Positions 1-6,510 of a stretch of 8,595 nt of DNA are shown piece after piece. Within the stretch, counting starts at the first letter, position 1. Each line of letters begins with the position of its first letter. Location of the stretch: contig NZDM01000004.1 of the NCBI GenBank assembly GCA_002690085.1, positions 1-8,595 on the forward strand, read 5' to 3'. This stretch comes from Flavobacteriaceae bacterium. Lineage in GTDB: Bacteria > Bacteroidota > Bacteroidia > Flavobacteriales > Flavobacteriaceae. Under the pieces are notes generated by a model, which saw only the letters and a program-made list of their open reading frames with translations, did not search any database and had not been told where the DNA came from. The position numbers were made by a program, and so were the translations under genes.

Positions 1-162
1 AGTATCAGTGCAATGAATACGGCTAAAACGGTCGCATTGGTCATTCTGATCGTCAATGTACTTTATCTGCTTTATACAATCTATGTATTGGCTACGGGCG
101 ATTTCAGTGAATTCCAAAAAGAATTTGAAAAAGCCATTGAAGAAATGAACCAGTCTGCCTAA
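1..162 (+). CDS. C-terminal end of a small membrane protein (possibly CCC-motif/DUF4190-like), 5' truncated
   Basis: An open frame enters from the left edge and ends at TAA 160-162, giving 53 visible residues. They begin with a polar stretch (SISAMNTAK), then one strongly hydrophobic segment of about 22 residues rich in V, L, I and Y, then a soluble charged tail (FSEFQKEFEKAIEEMNQSA) that looks amphipathic and helical. A 'TAK' turn leading into a last transmembrane helix and a short acidic tail resembles the end of the small 'CCC motif' membrane proteins common in Flavobacteriaceae. That identity is a recollection of family style, not a proven match. An ATG at 13-15 lies in frame, but the open frame continues upstream of it, so the gene most likely starts outside the window. 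It converges on the prolyl oligopeptidase gene with 34 bp between stops. Confidence 0.6.
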   Translation, partial: SISAMNTAKTVALVILIVNVLYLLYTIYVLATGDFSEFQKEFEKAIEEMNQSA

Positions 163-196
163 ACGACTGCCATGGTATTTTGACAAATCGCAACTA

Positions 197-2347
197 TTAT
201 TTTTGTTCCGATGGCAATTCGGTATAACCCATATTAAAAAGTATAAATCCAAAAATATCGGCGTATTGCGCGATGGTCTTGCTAACGGGAGTTCCCGCAC
301 CATGACCCCCATCAGTTTCAATGCGAATTAGGGTCGGATTATTTCCGGATTGTTTGTTTTGTAATTCTGCTGCAAACTTAAAACTATGAGCGGGGACCAC
401 ACGATCATCGTGGTCTCCTGTAGTTACCAAAGTTGCAGGATAGGAAATGCCTTTATTTACATTGTGAACCGGTGAATATCCTAAAAGATATGCAAACATT
501 TCCTGACTGTCTTGGGCTGTTCCATAATCATAAGCCCATCCTGCACCCGCTGTAAAGGTATGGTAACGCAACATATCCAAGACACCCACTGCGGGTAATG
601 CTACTTTCATCAAATCTGGACGTTGGGTCATGGTGGCTCCTACAAGAAGGCCTCCGTTAGACCCACCGCGTATGGCTAGATAATCTGATGTGGTATATTG
701 TTCTGAAATTAAGTACTCTGCAGCTGCAATAAAGTCATCAAATACATTTTGCTTATTCATTTGGGTACCAGCAGTGTGCCAGTTTTTGCCATATTCACCA
801 CCACCACGTAAATTTGGAACAGCATAAATTCCACCTTGATCAAGCCAAACCGCATTAGCAACGCTGAAACTTGGATTTAAACTGATGTTAAATCCTCCGT
901 AACCATAAAGAATTGTAGGATTTTTACCATCTAGATTGATCCCCTTTTTATGGGTTATAATCATTGGGATTTTGGTGCCATCTTTTGAGGCGTAAAAAAC
1001 TTGCTTACTCACATAGCCATCAGAGTTAAAATCAATTTCGGGTCGCCAATACAATTCCGAAAGACCTGTTTCTATATCAAAAGTGTAGATACTTGCAGGC
1101 GTTTTGTAATTGGTGAACGAATAAAAGTCTACCTTGTCTTCTTTTTTACCTCCAAAACCTCCAGCATTTCCAATTCCAGGAAGTTTTATATCGCGAATAA
1201 AATTTCCATCATAATCATATTGATTTACTTGTGATATGGCATCTACCATATACTCTGCAAAGAAATAACCCCCAGCAGTTGATGCACTCAGAACATGTTT
1301 TGTCTCGGGAATTAAATCAACCCAATGCTCTGGGCTTGGGTTTTGCGCATCTACAGAAACTATTTTTTGATTTGGAGCGTTTAAATTGGTGACAAAAAAT
1401 AATTTAGCACCTACATTGTCAATTAAATATGTATCGCTCTCAGTGTGCTCTAAAATAGGAATGAAAGAACTGTTTGGCTTTGTTAAATCTTTGAAAATTA
1501 ACTTATTACCAGATGTAGAAACCCTCAATGACACAAACAAATAACGATTGTCCTCTGTAACGGTAGCGCCAATATAGCGGTGCTTTTCTTCTGCTGTACC
1601 ACCATAAATTAAAACATCCTTTTTCTGAGGCGTTCCTAATTGGTGGTAATAGACCTTGTGTTGATCTGTTTTATCAGAAAGCGCACTACCCTTTGGTTTG
1701 TCATAGCTGGAATAATAAAATCCTTCATCTTTATACCAAGACAGGCCACTAAATTTGATATCAACTAACGTGTCCCCTATAATTTTTTTTGAGGCAACGT
1801 CCATCATTACTACCTTGCGCCAATCACTACCGCCTTCAGAAATACTATAGGCCAAAAGATGCCCACTTTTTGAAAAACTCAATCCAGCTAAGGAAACCGT
1901 TCCATCTTCTTTAAATGTATTGGGATCCAAAAAAACAGTGGCTGACTCGGGACTTTCATCATTCTTATAACGGTATATGACGTATTGATTTTGAAGGCCG
2001 TTATTTTTATAAAAATAAGTATAATCACCTTCTTTGAAGGGAGAGCCAATTTTTTCATAGTTCCATAATTTTTCAAGACTCTTTTTTAAAGTGCTTCGGA
2101 ATGGAATTTTATCTAAATAATCAAAAGTGGTTTCGTTCTGACTGCGCACCCATGCTTCAGTTTCTGTGCTGCGGTCATCTTCAAGCCATCGGTATGGGTC
2201 TTTAATTGAAGTTTCAAAATATTGATCCACAGTATCCACTTGCTTGGTTTCGGGATATTGAATTTTAATTTCAGTATGTTTATTTGTGTTTTTATTACAA
2301 GACATAAAAATCAGAATTGTGCAGAGGTAGAAAAAATAGGATTTCAT
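197..2347 (-). CDS. Prolyl oligopeptidase family S9A, predicted lipoprotein
   Basis: Serine peptidase that cleaves short peptides after proline. The 716 residues match the usual size of exported prolyl oligopeptidases (about 700). Residues 1-17 form a lipoprotein signal: a hydrophobic core, then FMSC with Cys17 as the lipidation site, placing the enzyme in the envelope and probably in the periplasm, since no acidic run follows the Cys. Residues about 30-430 are the beta-propeller gating domain, opening with the family hallmark DPYRWLED. The alpha/beta-hydrolase domain spans about 490-705. The catalytic triad is complete: Ser563 in GGSNGGLL, Asp647 in HDDRVVP and His682 in GGHGAG. The ATG at 2345-2347 is chosen because it begins the signal peptide directly. 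The gene lies 44 bp downstream of rocD on the same strand, so co-transcription is plausible. No convincing terminator follows it. Family assignment is firm; the physiological substrate is unknown. Confidence 0.96.
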   Translation of the reverse strand: MKSYFFYLCTILIFMSCNKNTNKHTEIKIQYPETKQVDTVDQYFETSIKDPYRWLEDDRSTETEAWVRSQNETTFDYLDKIPFRSTLKKSLEKLWNYEKIGSPFKEGDYTYFYKNNGLQNQYVIYRYKNDESPESATVFLDPNTFKEDGTVSLAGLSFSKSGHLLAYSISEGGSDWRKVVMMDVASKKIIGDTLVDIKFSGLSWYKDEGFYYSSYDKPKGSALSDKTDQHKVYYHQLGTPQKKDVLIYGGTAEEKHRYIGATVTEDNRYLFVSLRVSTSGNKLIFKDLTKPNSSFIPILEHTESDTYLIDNVGAKLFFVTNLNAPNQKIVSVDAQNPSPEHWVDLIPETKHVLSASTAGGYFFAEYMVDAISQVNQYDYDGNFIRDIKLPGIGNAGGFGGKKEDKVDFYSFTNYKTPASIYTFDIETGLSELYWRPEIDFNSDGYVSKQVFYASKDGTKIPMIITHKKGINLDGKNPTILYGYGGFNISLNPSFSVANAVWLDQGGIYAVPNLRGGGEYGKNWHTAGTQMNKQNVFDDFIAAAEYLISEQYTTSDYLAIRGGSNGGLLVGATMTQRPDLMKVALPAVGVLDMLRYHTFTAGAGWAYDYGTAQDSQEMFAYLLGYSPVHNVNKGISYPATLVTTGDHDDRVVPAHSFKFAAELQNKQSGNNPTLIRIETDGGHGAGTPVSKTIAQYADIFGFILFNMGYTELPSEQK

Positions 2348-2391
2348 TGTTTTTAGATTGAAGTATTAAAATTGAAAGGAGAAAATAAATA

Positions 2392-3633
2392 TTATTTTTC
2401 AAATGTCTTTAAGGTTTGAATGATGATATTCACACAATCTAATAGCTGTGACTCAGTCATTACCAATGGAGGTGCAAAGCGGATGATATTGCCGTGGGTT
2501 GGTTTGGCCAAAAGACCATTATCTCTTAGTTTAAGGCAAATATTCCATGCCGTGTCACTGTCCTCAGAGTCGTTTATTACAATGGCATTGAGTAAACCTT
2601 TACCACGAACGAGTTTTACAATGGAACTGCTTTGAATGTAAGCATTCAAACGGTCTCTAAAGAGATTACCAAGATGGAAAGCTTTCTCCGTAAGGTTTTC
2701 ATCCACAATAACTTCCAAGGCTGCATGAGCGACAGCACATGCAAGCGGATTACCACCAAATGTTGAGCCGTGTTCTCCAGGACCAATGCACATCATCACG
2801 GGATCGTCAGCCAGTACAGCTGAAACAGGGAAAACACCTCCAGATAGCGCCTTACCTAATACGAGAATATCAGGTCGTGCAACTTCATAATCTGTTGCTA
2901 ACATTTTGCCAGTACGACCAATACCAGTCTGAACTTCATCAGCAATAAACAAAACATTGTATTTATCGCACAAAGTTCTAACACCAGACATATAGCCCGC
3001 ATCGGGGACCACAACACCAGCCTCACCCTGAATCGGTTCTACCATAAAAGCACAAACGTTAGGGTCTTTAAATTGATTTTCTAATGCTTCTAAGTCGTTG
3101 TAGGGAATTAGATCGTAACCTGGCATAAAAGGACCAAATCCACTGTATGATAAAGGGTCGTCTGAAGATGAGATGGCAGCCAAGGTACGGCCCCAAAAAT
3201 TACCATTGGCAAAAATAATCCTGGCCTTGTCTTTTTCGATGCCTTTTTTTAGGTATCCCCACTTTCTGGCAAGCTTATTGGCGGTCTCACCACCTTCAAC
3301 ACCTGTATTCATCGGAAGCACTTTATCGTAGCCAAATAACTTGGTGATATAAGCTTCGTAACGGCCTAATACATTGTTGTGAAAAGCTCTAGAAGTCAAA
3401 GTTAATAGTCTGGCCTGTGTTTCTAGCGCCTTTGTTATTTTTGGATGACAATGACCCTGATTTACAGCCGAATACGCTGATAAAAAATCATAATACTTCT
3501 TTCCTTCAACATCCCAAACAAAGACCCCCTCACCTTTTGTTAAAACGACTGGTAAAGGGTGGTAGTTGTGAGCGCCATGAACATGCTCTAGTTTAATAGC
3601 CTCTTCTGAGGTATTTACATTTAAAACTGACAT
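2392..3633 (-). CDS. rocD: Ornithine aminotransferase (ornithine--oxo-acid transaminase)
   Basis: PLP-dependent class III aminotransferase that moves the delta-amino group of ornithine to 2-oxoglutarate, giving glutamate-5-semialdehyde and glutamate; cytosolic. At 413 residues it is the normal RocD length. The N-terminal GAHNYHPLPVVL and YSAVNQGHCHPKI blocks are typical of ornithine aminotransferases rather than of acetylornithine or GABA transaminases. Visible active-site elements are TGVEGGETA at about 110-118 (cofactor phosphate region), FWGRTL with Arg149, ADEVQTGIGRTGK with Asp232 (pyridine-nitrogen contact), and LGKALSGG with Lys261 as the Schiff-base lysine. The 29-residue gap from Asp232 to Lys261 equals that in human OAT (263 to 292). 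The ATG at 3631-3633 fits the family start. It is the first gene of a likely two-gene unit with the downstream prolyl oligopeptidase. It probably serves arginine/ornithine catabolism or ornithine-proline interconversion; the direction is inferred only. Confidence 0.96.
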   Translation of the reverse strand: MSVLNVNTSEEAIKLEHVHGAHNYHPLPVVLTKGEGVFVWDVEGKKYYDFLSAYSAVNQGHCHPKITKALETQARLLTLTSRAFHNNVLGRYEAYITKLFGYDKVLPMNTGVEGGETANKLARKWGYLKKGIEKDKARIIFANGNFWGRTLAAISSSDDPLSYSGFGPFMPGYDLIPYNDLEALENQFKDPNVCAFMVEPIQGEAGVVVPDAGYMSGVRTLCDKYNVLFIADEVQTGIGRTGKMLATDYEVARPDILVLGKALSGGVFPVSAVLADDPVMMCIGPGEHGSTFGGNPLACAVAHAALEVIVDENLTEKAFHLGNLFRDRLNAYIQSSSIVKLVRGKGLLNAIVINDSEDSDTAWNICLKLRDNGLLAKPTHGNIIRFAPPLVMTESQLLDCVNIIIQTLKTFEK

Positions 3634-3839
3634 TGTAAAAATATTTCTTTTAAGATTTGGAAAACAACATTCCTTCTTTAACGGAGAGAAATCATCCTAC
3701 ATCTTGCAAATTAATAAGATTTTTTTTGTTATTGAAATAAAACAGTGTTTAAATCCAAGATTGGACTAAATTATCATAGCGGATTTTTTTTCATACAATT
3801 CCAAGAGCTTAAATTAATTTCTTTGAGTATTTTTACTGC
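3634..3839. other. Divergent intergenic region between rocD and rlmD
   Basis: These 206 bp are AT-rich with several T-runs (around 3719-3727 and 3784-3791) and hold no credible ORF. The promoters of both rocD (leftward) and the rlmD operon (rightward) should be here. The best leftward match to the Bacteroidota -7 element TAnnTTTG is TTAATTTG, read on the minus strand at 3707-3714, with one mismatch. It lies about 75 bp from the rocD ATG but has no clear -33 TTG. Rightward, TTTCTTTG at 3818-3825 is one mismatch away but very close to the rlmD ATG. Neither is strong enough to call as a promoter. No riboswitch-like fold or operator palindrome was recognised. Confidence 0.5.
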
Positions 3840-5261
3840 ATGCCCAGAAAAAATAAAAAAAATAGAAAAAAAGAATTCCAAGGTCTCGAGGTTTTTGATG
3901 CCGGTGCAAAAGGCAAAAGTGTTGCCAAAGCCCCGGATGGAAAAATTGTCTTTCTTTCAGATGCCATACCTGGGGATGTGGTAGATGTTCAAACCTTTAA
4001 GAAACGAAAAGGATATTACGAAGCAAAAACAACCAAATTTCACAAATTTTCAGAAGATAGAACCGCCCCATCTTGCGAACATTTTGGCAGCTGTGGGGGT
4101 TGTAAATGGCAGTATATGAAATATGCCAAACAACTGTTTTTTAAACAAAAAGAAGTTACCAATAATTTGCAACGAATTGGAAAAGTAGAATTACCAGAAG
4201 TAACAGCTATACTTGGCTCAAATAATCCATTTTTTTACAGAAATAAAATGGAGTTTTCTTTTAGCAATTCCCGTTGGCTTTCGCAAGACGAAATTAATTC
4301 CGACCAGCCTATTGATAACAGAAACGCCTTAGGGTTTCACATTCCTGGTATGTGGGATAAAATCTTAGACATTAATAAATGTTGGCTTCAAGCCGACCCC
4401 TCAAACAGTATTAGAAATGACCTTAAATCCTTTGCTACTTCCAATGATATCCCGTTTTTTGACCCTCGAAACCAGTCAGGTGTACTCCGTACACTCATGA
4501 TTCGAACAAGCAGTATTGGAGAAATCATGGTACTTGTACAATTCTATACGGCCACACAAAAACAAATTGAGACAGTTCTTGATTTCCTCAAGACTTCGCA
4601 TCCTGAAATAACCGCCTTACTTTATGTGGTTAACCCCAAACGAAATGACACCATTTACGATCAAAAGGTTATTTGTTACCACGGTCGAGATTATATCGTT
4701 GAATCAATGGAGGGTTTACATTTTAAAATAAATGCCAAGTCCTTTTATCAAACAAACTCTGAACAAGCCTATAACTTGTATAAAATTACAAGAGATTTTG
4801 CAGGGCTCACTGGAAATGAAATTGTTTATGACTTGTATACGGGCACGGGGACAATTGCACAGTTTGTAGCCAAAAATGCACGGAAAGTTATTGGAATAGA
4901 GGCCGTTCCCGATGCTATAAAAGCAGCCAAAGAAAACGCCCTACATAATAAGATTCAAAACGTTGATTTTTTTGTGGGTGATATGAAGCGAATTTTTAAC
5001 GATGCGTTTATTGAAACCCACGGCCACCCGGATGTTGTTATAACAGACCCACCAAGAGATGGAATGCACAAGGAGGTTGTTCAACAAATTCTGAAAATTC
5101 AGCCTTCTAAAATAGTATATGTAAGTTGCAACAGCGCTACCCAAGCAAGGGACCTTGCACTTATGGATGCAGCTTATAAAGTGGCCAGAACACAAGCAGT
5201 GGACATGTTTCCCCAAACATATCATGTAGAAAATGTTGTACTTTTGGAAAAAAGAATTTAA
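3840..5261 (+). CDS. rlmD: 23S rRNA (uracil-C5)-methyltransferase RlmD (RumA family)
   Basis: SAM-dependent RNA methyltransferase of the TrmA/RumA family, which makes m5U in 23S rRNA (U1939 in E. coli). The 473 residues start with a lysine-rich tail. A TRAM RNA-binding domain follows at about 14-70 (DAGAKGKSVAKAPDGK...IPGDVVDV). Next is the Fe-S cluster motif, Cys79, Cys85 and Cys88 (CEHFGSCGGC), with Cys181 (NKCW) as the fourth ligand. The methyltransferase domain shows Gln304 (SFYQTNS), SAM loop DLYTGTGT at 331-338, DPPRDGM at 403-409, nucleophile Cys430 in SCN and general base Glu464 in HVEN. The four-cysteine cluster favours RlmD over TrmA, which lacks it; paralogues modifying another uracil cannot be excluded from sequence alone. 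The ATG at 3840 gives the family N-terminus MPRKNKK. It is first in an operon, with the next ATG 7 bp after its stop. Confidence 0.95.
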   Translation: MPRKNKKNRKKEFQGLEVFDAGAKGKSVAKAPDGKIVFLSDAIPGDVVDVQTFKKRKGYYEAKTTKFHKFSEDRTAPSCEHFGSCGGCKWQYMKYAKQLFFKQKEVTNNLQRIGKVELPEVTAILGSNNPFFYRNKMEFSFSNSRWLSQDEINSDQPIDNRNALGFHIPGMWDKILDINKCWLQADPSNSIRNDLKSFATSNDIPFFDPRNQSGVLRTLMIRTSSIGEIMVLVQFYTATQKQIETVLDFLKTSHPEITALLYVVNPKRNDTIYDQKVICYHGRDYIVESMEGLHFKINAKSFYQTNSEQAYNLYKITRDFAGLTGNEIVYDLYTGTGTIAQFVAKNARKVIGIEAVPDAIKAAKENALHNKIQNVDFFVGDMKRIFNDAFIETHGHPDVVITDPPRDGMHKEVVQQILKIQPSKIVYVSCNSATQARDLALMDAAYKVARTQAVDMFPQTYHVENVVLLEKRI

Positions 5262-5268
5262 ATCTTTT

Positions 5269-5772
5269 ATGAAACGTATTTTATTTTTAGGATTGATTTT
5301 ATTTTTACCAGCTTGTGAGCCTGATGACATTTGCAGTGATAGTACGCAAACAACTTCACCCTTGGTTATAGAGTTTTTTAACATCGAAAATATCAGCGAT
5401 ACCAAGACCGTCCCAGGTTTGTTCGCGATTGGGGTGGATGCAGAAGGCAATGAAGTTGTAGTGGACGGTGAAGTTGTTAGTTCAAGAAACAAAATCGAAT
5501 TACCATTGGATGTGAGTCAGAATCAAACCCAATTTAAACTTTATCAGAATTACAGTGTTATTGATGGTGTTGTGCAGGGAAATCCGGACACCATTACAAT
5601 TACATACACTTCAGAATCCGTATATGTTTCAAAAGCCTGTGGTTATAAAAATGTATTCACAATTCAAAGCTTTGAAATACAATCGGATCTGGATTTATGG
5701 ATGATTGTGTCTTCTGTTGCAATAAATGAAGTCGCTAATGAAAATGAAACACATGTCGAGATACTACATTAG
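5269..5772 (+). CDS. DUF6452-type lipoprotein, function unknown
   Basis: Predicted 167-residue lipoprotein. The N-terminus is a classic type II signal (MKRILFLGLILFLPAC) with Cys16 as the lipidated residue. I chose ATG 5269 because it starts this signal exactly; the longer frame from 5233 would prepend 12 residues encoded inside rlmD and spoil the signal. After Cys16 comes EPDDIC. The acidic pair at +4/+5 resembles the Bacteroidota lipoprotein export signal, so surface exposure is possible. Cys22 and Cys124 (ACGYK) could form a disulfide. The remainder is rich in alternating hydrophobic residues and beta-prone, e.g. SPLVIEFFNI and TITITYTSESVYVS. The DxxC start, the 'LVI.F' strand and the late CGY match DUF6452 as I recall it. 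Its stop overlaps the start of the next gene and it sits 7 bp after rlmD, so it is almost certainly co-transcribed with both. No biochemical function is known to me. Confidence 0.85.
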   Translation: MKRILFLGLILFLPACEPDDICSDSTQTTSPLVIEFFNIENISDTKTVPGLFAIGVDAEGNEVVVDGEVVSSRNKIELPLDVSQNQTQFKLYQNYSVIDGVVQGNPDTITITYTSESVYVSKACGYKNVFTIQSFEIQSDLDLWMIVSSVAINEVANENETHVEILH

Positions 5773-6505
5773 ACTTCTGTTAATTCTTTTAATTTCAGGG
5801 CCTCTTTTTGCGCAAGACAATGAAAATGAACTCTCTCAAGACAGTACCGCTTTTAAAGAAAAGTACGGGCTGCGCTTTGGAATAGATTTAAGTAGGTTGG
5901 GGCGCACTGCTTTCGATCCAGACTATTCGGGTTTTGAAATTAATGCGGATTATCGCCTTACAAAACGCCTTTATGTGGCTGGTGAATTAGGTTTTGAGGA
6001 CAAAGCCACAAATACTTATTTTTTAGATTCTAATGCAAAAGGGAGCTATTTTAAAGCGGGTATTGACTTTAATCTATACCGCAACTGGCTAGGAATGGAA
6101 AATATGATTTTTAGTGGCTTACGTGCTGGAATTGGAAGTTTTAGCCAAACTCGAGAACGTTATACAATTTACGATGCAAACAATCAAACTTGGGGTGAAG
6201 TTTCAAATGATGAAAGGATTCAATTTTCTGGACTGACCGCCGCTTGGGTTGAGTTGCTATTTGGTGTCAAAACCGAACTTTTTAACAATTTTTTCTTAGG
6301 GTTGAATGTTCAACTCAAAGTGCGCATTGCTGATACCAAAATAAATAACTTTGAGAACATTTATATCCCAGGGTTTGGACGCACTTACGACAGTACAAAA
6401 ATTGGAACAGGTTTTAGTTACACCCTTTCCTACCTTTTACCAATCTACAAAAAAGGTCCAAAGAAAAAGAAAAATGTTGATGAAGAGCAATCCACAGATA
6501 ATTAA
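5744..6505 (+). CDS. DUF6048-type exported, outer-membrane-like protein
   Basis: Exported protein of about 253 residues. It has a Sec signal peptide (hydrophobic core LLLILLISGPLF, cleavage expected at LFA|Q after residue 23). The mature part resembles an outer-membrane beta-barrel: short alternating strands separated by polar turns, many aromatics at strand ends, and blocks such as KYGLRFGIDLSR, DYSGFEINADYR, WLGMENMIFSGLRAG and YIPGFGRTYDS that fit DUF6048 of flavobacteria. The last strand (FSYTLSYLLPIYKK) is followed by a charged tail, KKGPKKKKNVDEEQ. In-frame ATGs lie at 5726, 5738, 5744 and 5753. I prefer 5744 (MKHMSRYY...), which gives a normal signal peptide; 5753 is nearly as good. 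Either choice overlaps the DUF6452 gene by 20-29 bp, implying translational coupling. The pair may act together in the outer membrane, which is inference from adjacency. Its stop is 5 bp from that of convergent ettA. Confidence 0.85.
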   Translation: MKHMSRYYIRLLLILLISGPLFAQDNENELSQDSTAFKEKYGLRFGIDLSRLGRTAFDPDYSGFEINADYRLTKRLYVAGELGFEDKATNTYFLDSNAKGSYFKAGIDFNLYRNWLGMENMIFSGLRAGIGSFSQTRERYTIYDANNQTWGEVSNDERIQFSGLTAAWVELLFGVKTELFNNFFLGLNVQLKVRIADTKINNFENIYIPGFGRTYDSTKIGTGFSYTLSYLLPIYKKGPKKKKNVDEEQSTDN

Positions 6506-6510
6506 GTGTT

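Noticed and set aside
151..169. Possible terminator hairpin, CAGTC pairing with GACTG around the stop of the left-edge gene
   Set aside because: Only a five-base-pair stem with a nine-base loop, and no T-run directly after it on either strand.
2371..2402. Inverted repeat TTGAAA/TTTCAA in the rocD-peptidase gap
   Set aside because: A six-base-pair AT-rich stem with a loop of about 19 bases is too weak to be a terminator and is expected by chance in such AT-rich sequence.
3745..3984. A 79-codon plus-strand frame overlapping the rlmD start
   Set aside because: Most of it reads the lysine-rich 5' end of rlmD in another frame; there is no recognisable domain and no start context of its own.
5233..5268. 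Upstream ATG extending the DUF6452 lipoprotein by 12 residues
   Set aside because: The extension lies within rlmD coding sequence and would place charged residues (KKEFKSF) ahead of a signal peptide that starts properly at 5269.
4941..5492. A 183-codon open frame on the minus strand
   Set aside because: It lies antisense across the rlmD 3' end and the DUF6452 gene, both strongly supported. Its product is low-complexity and unlike any family, so it is a shadow frame.
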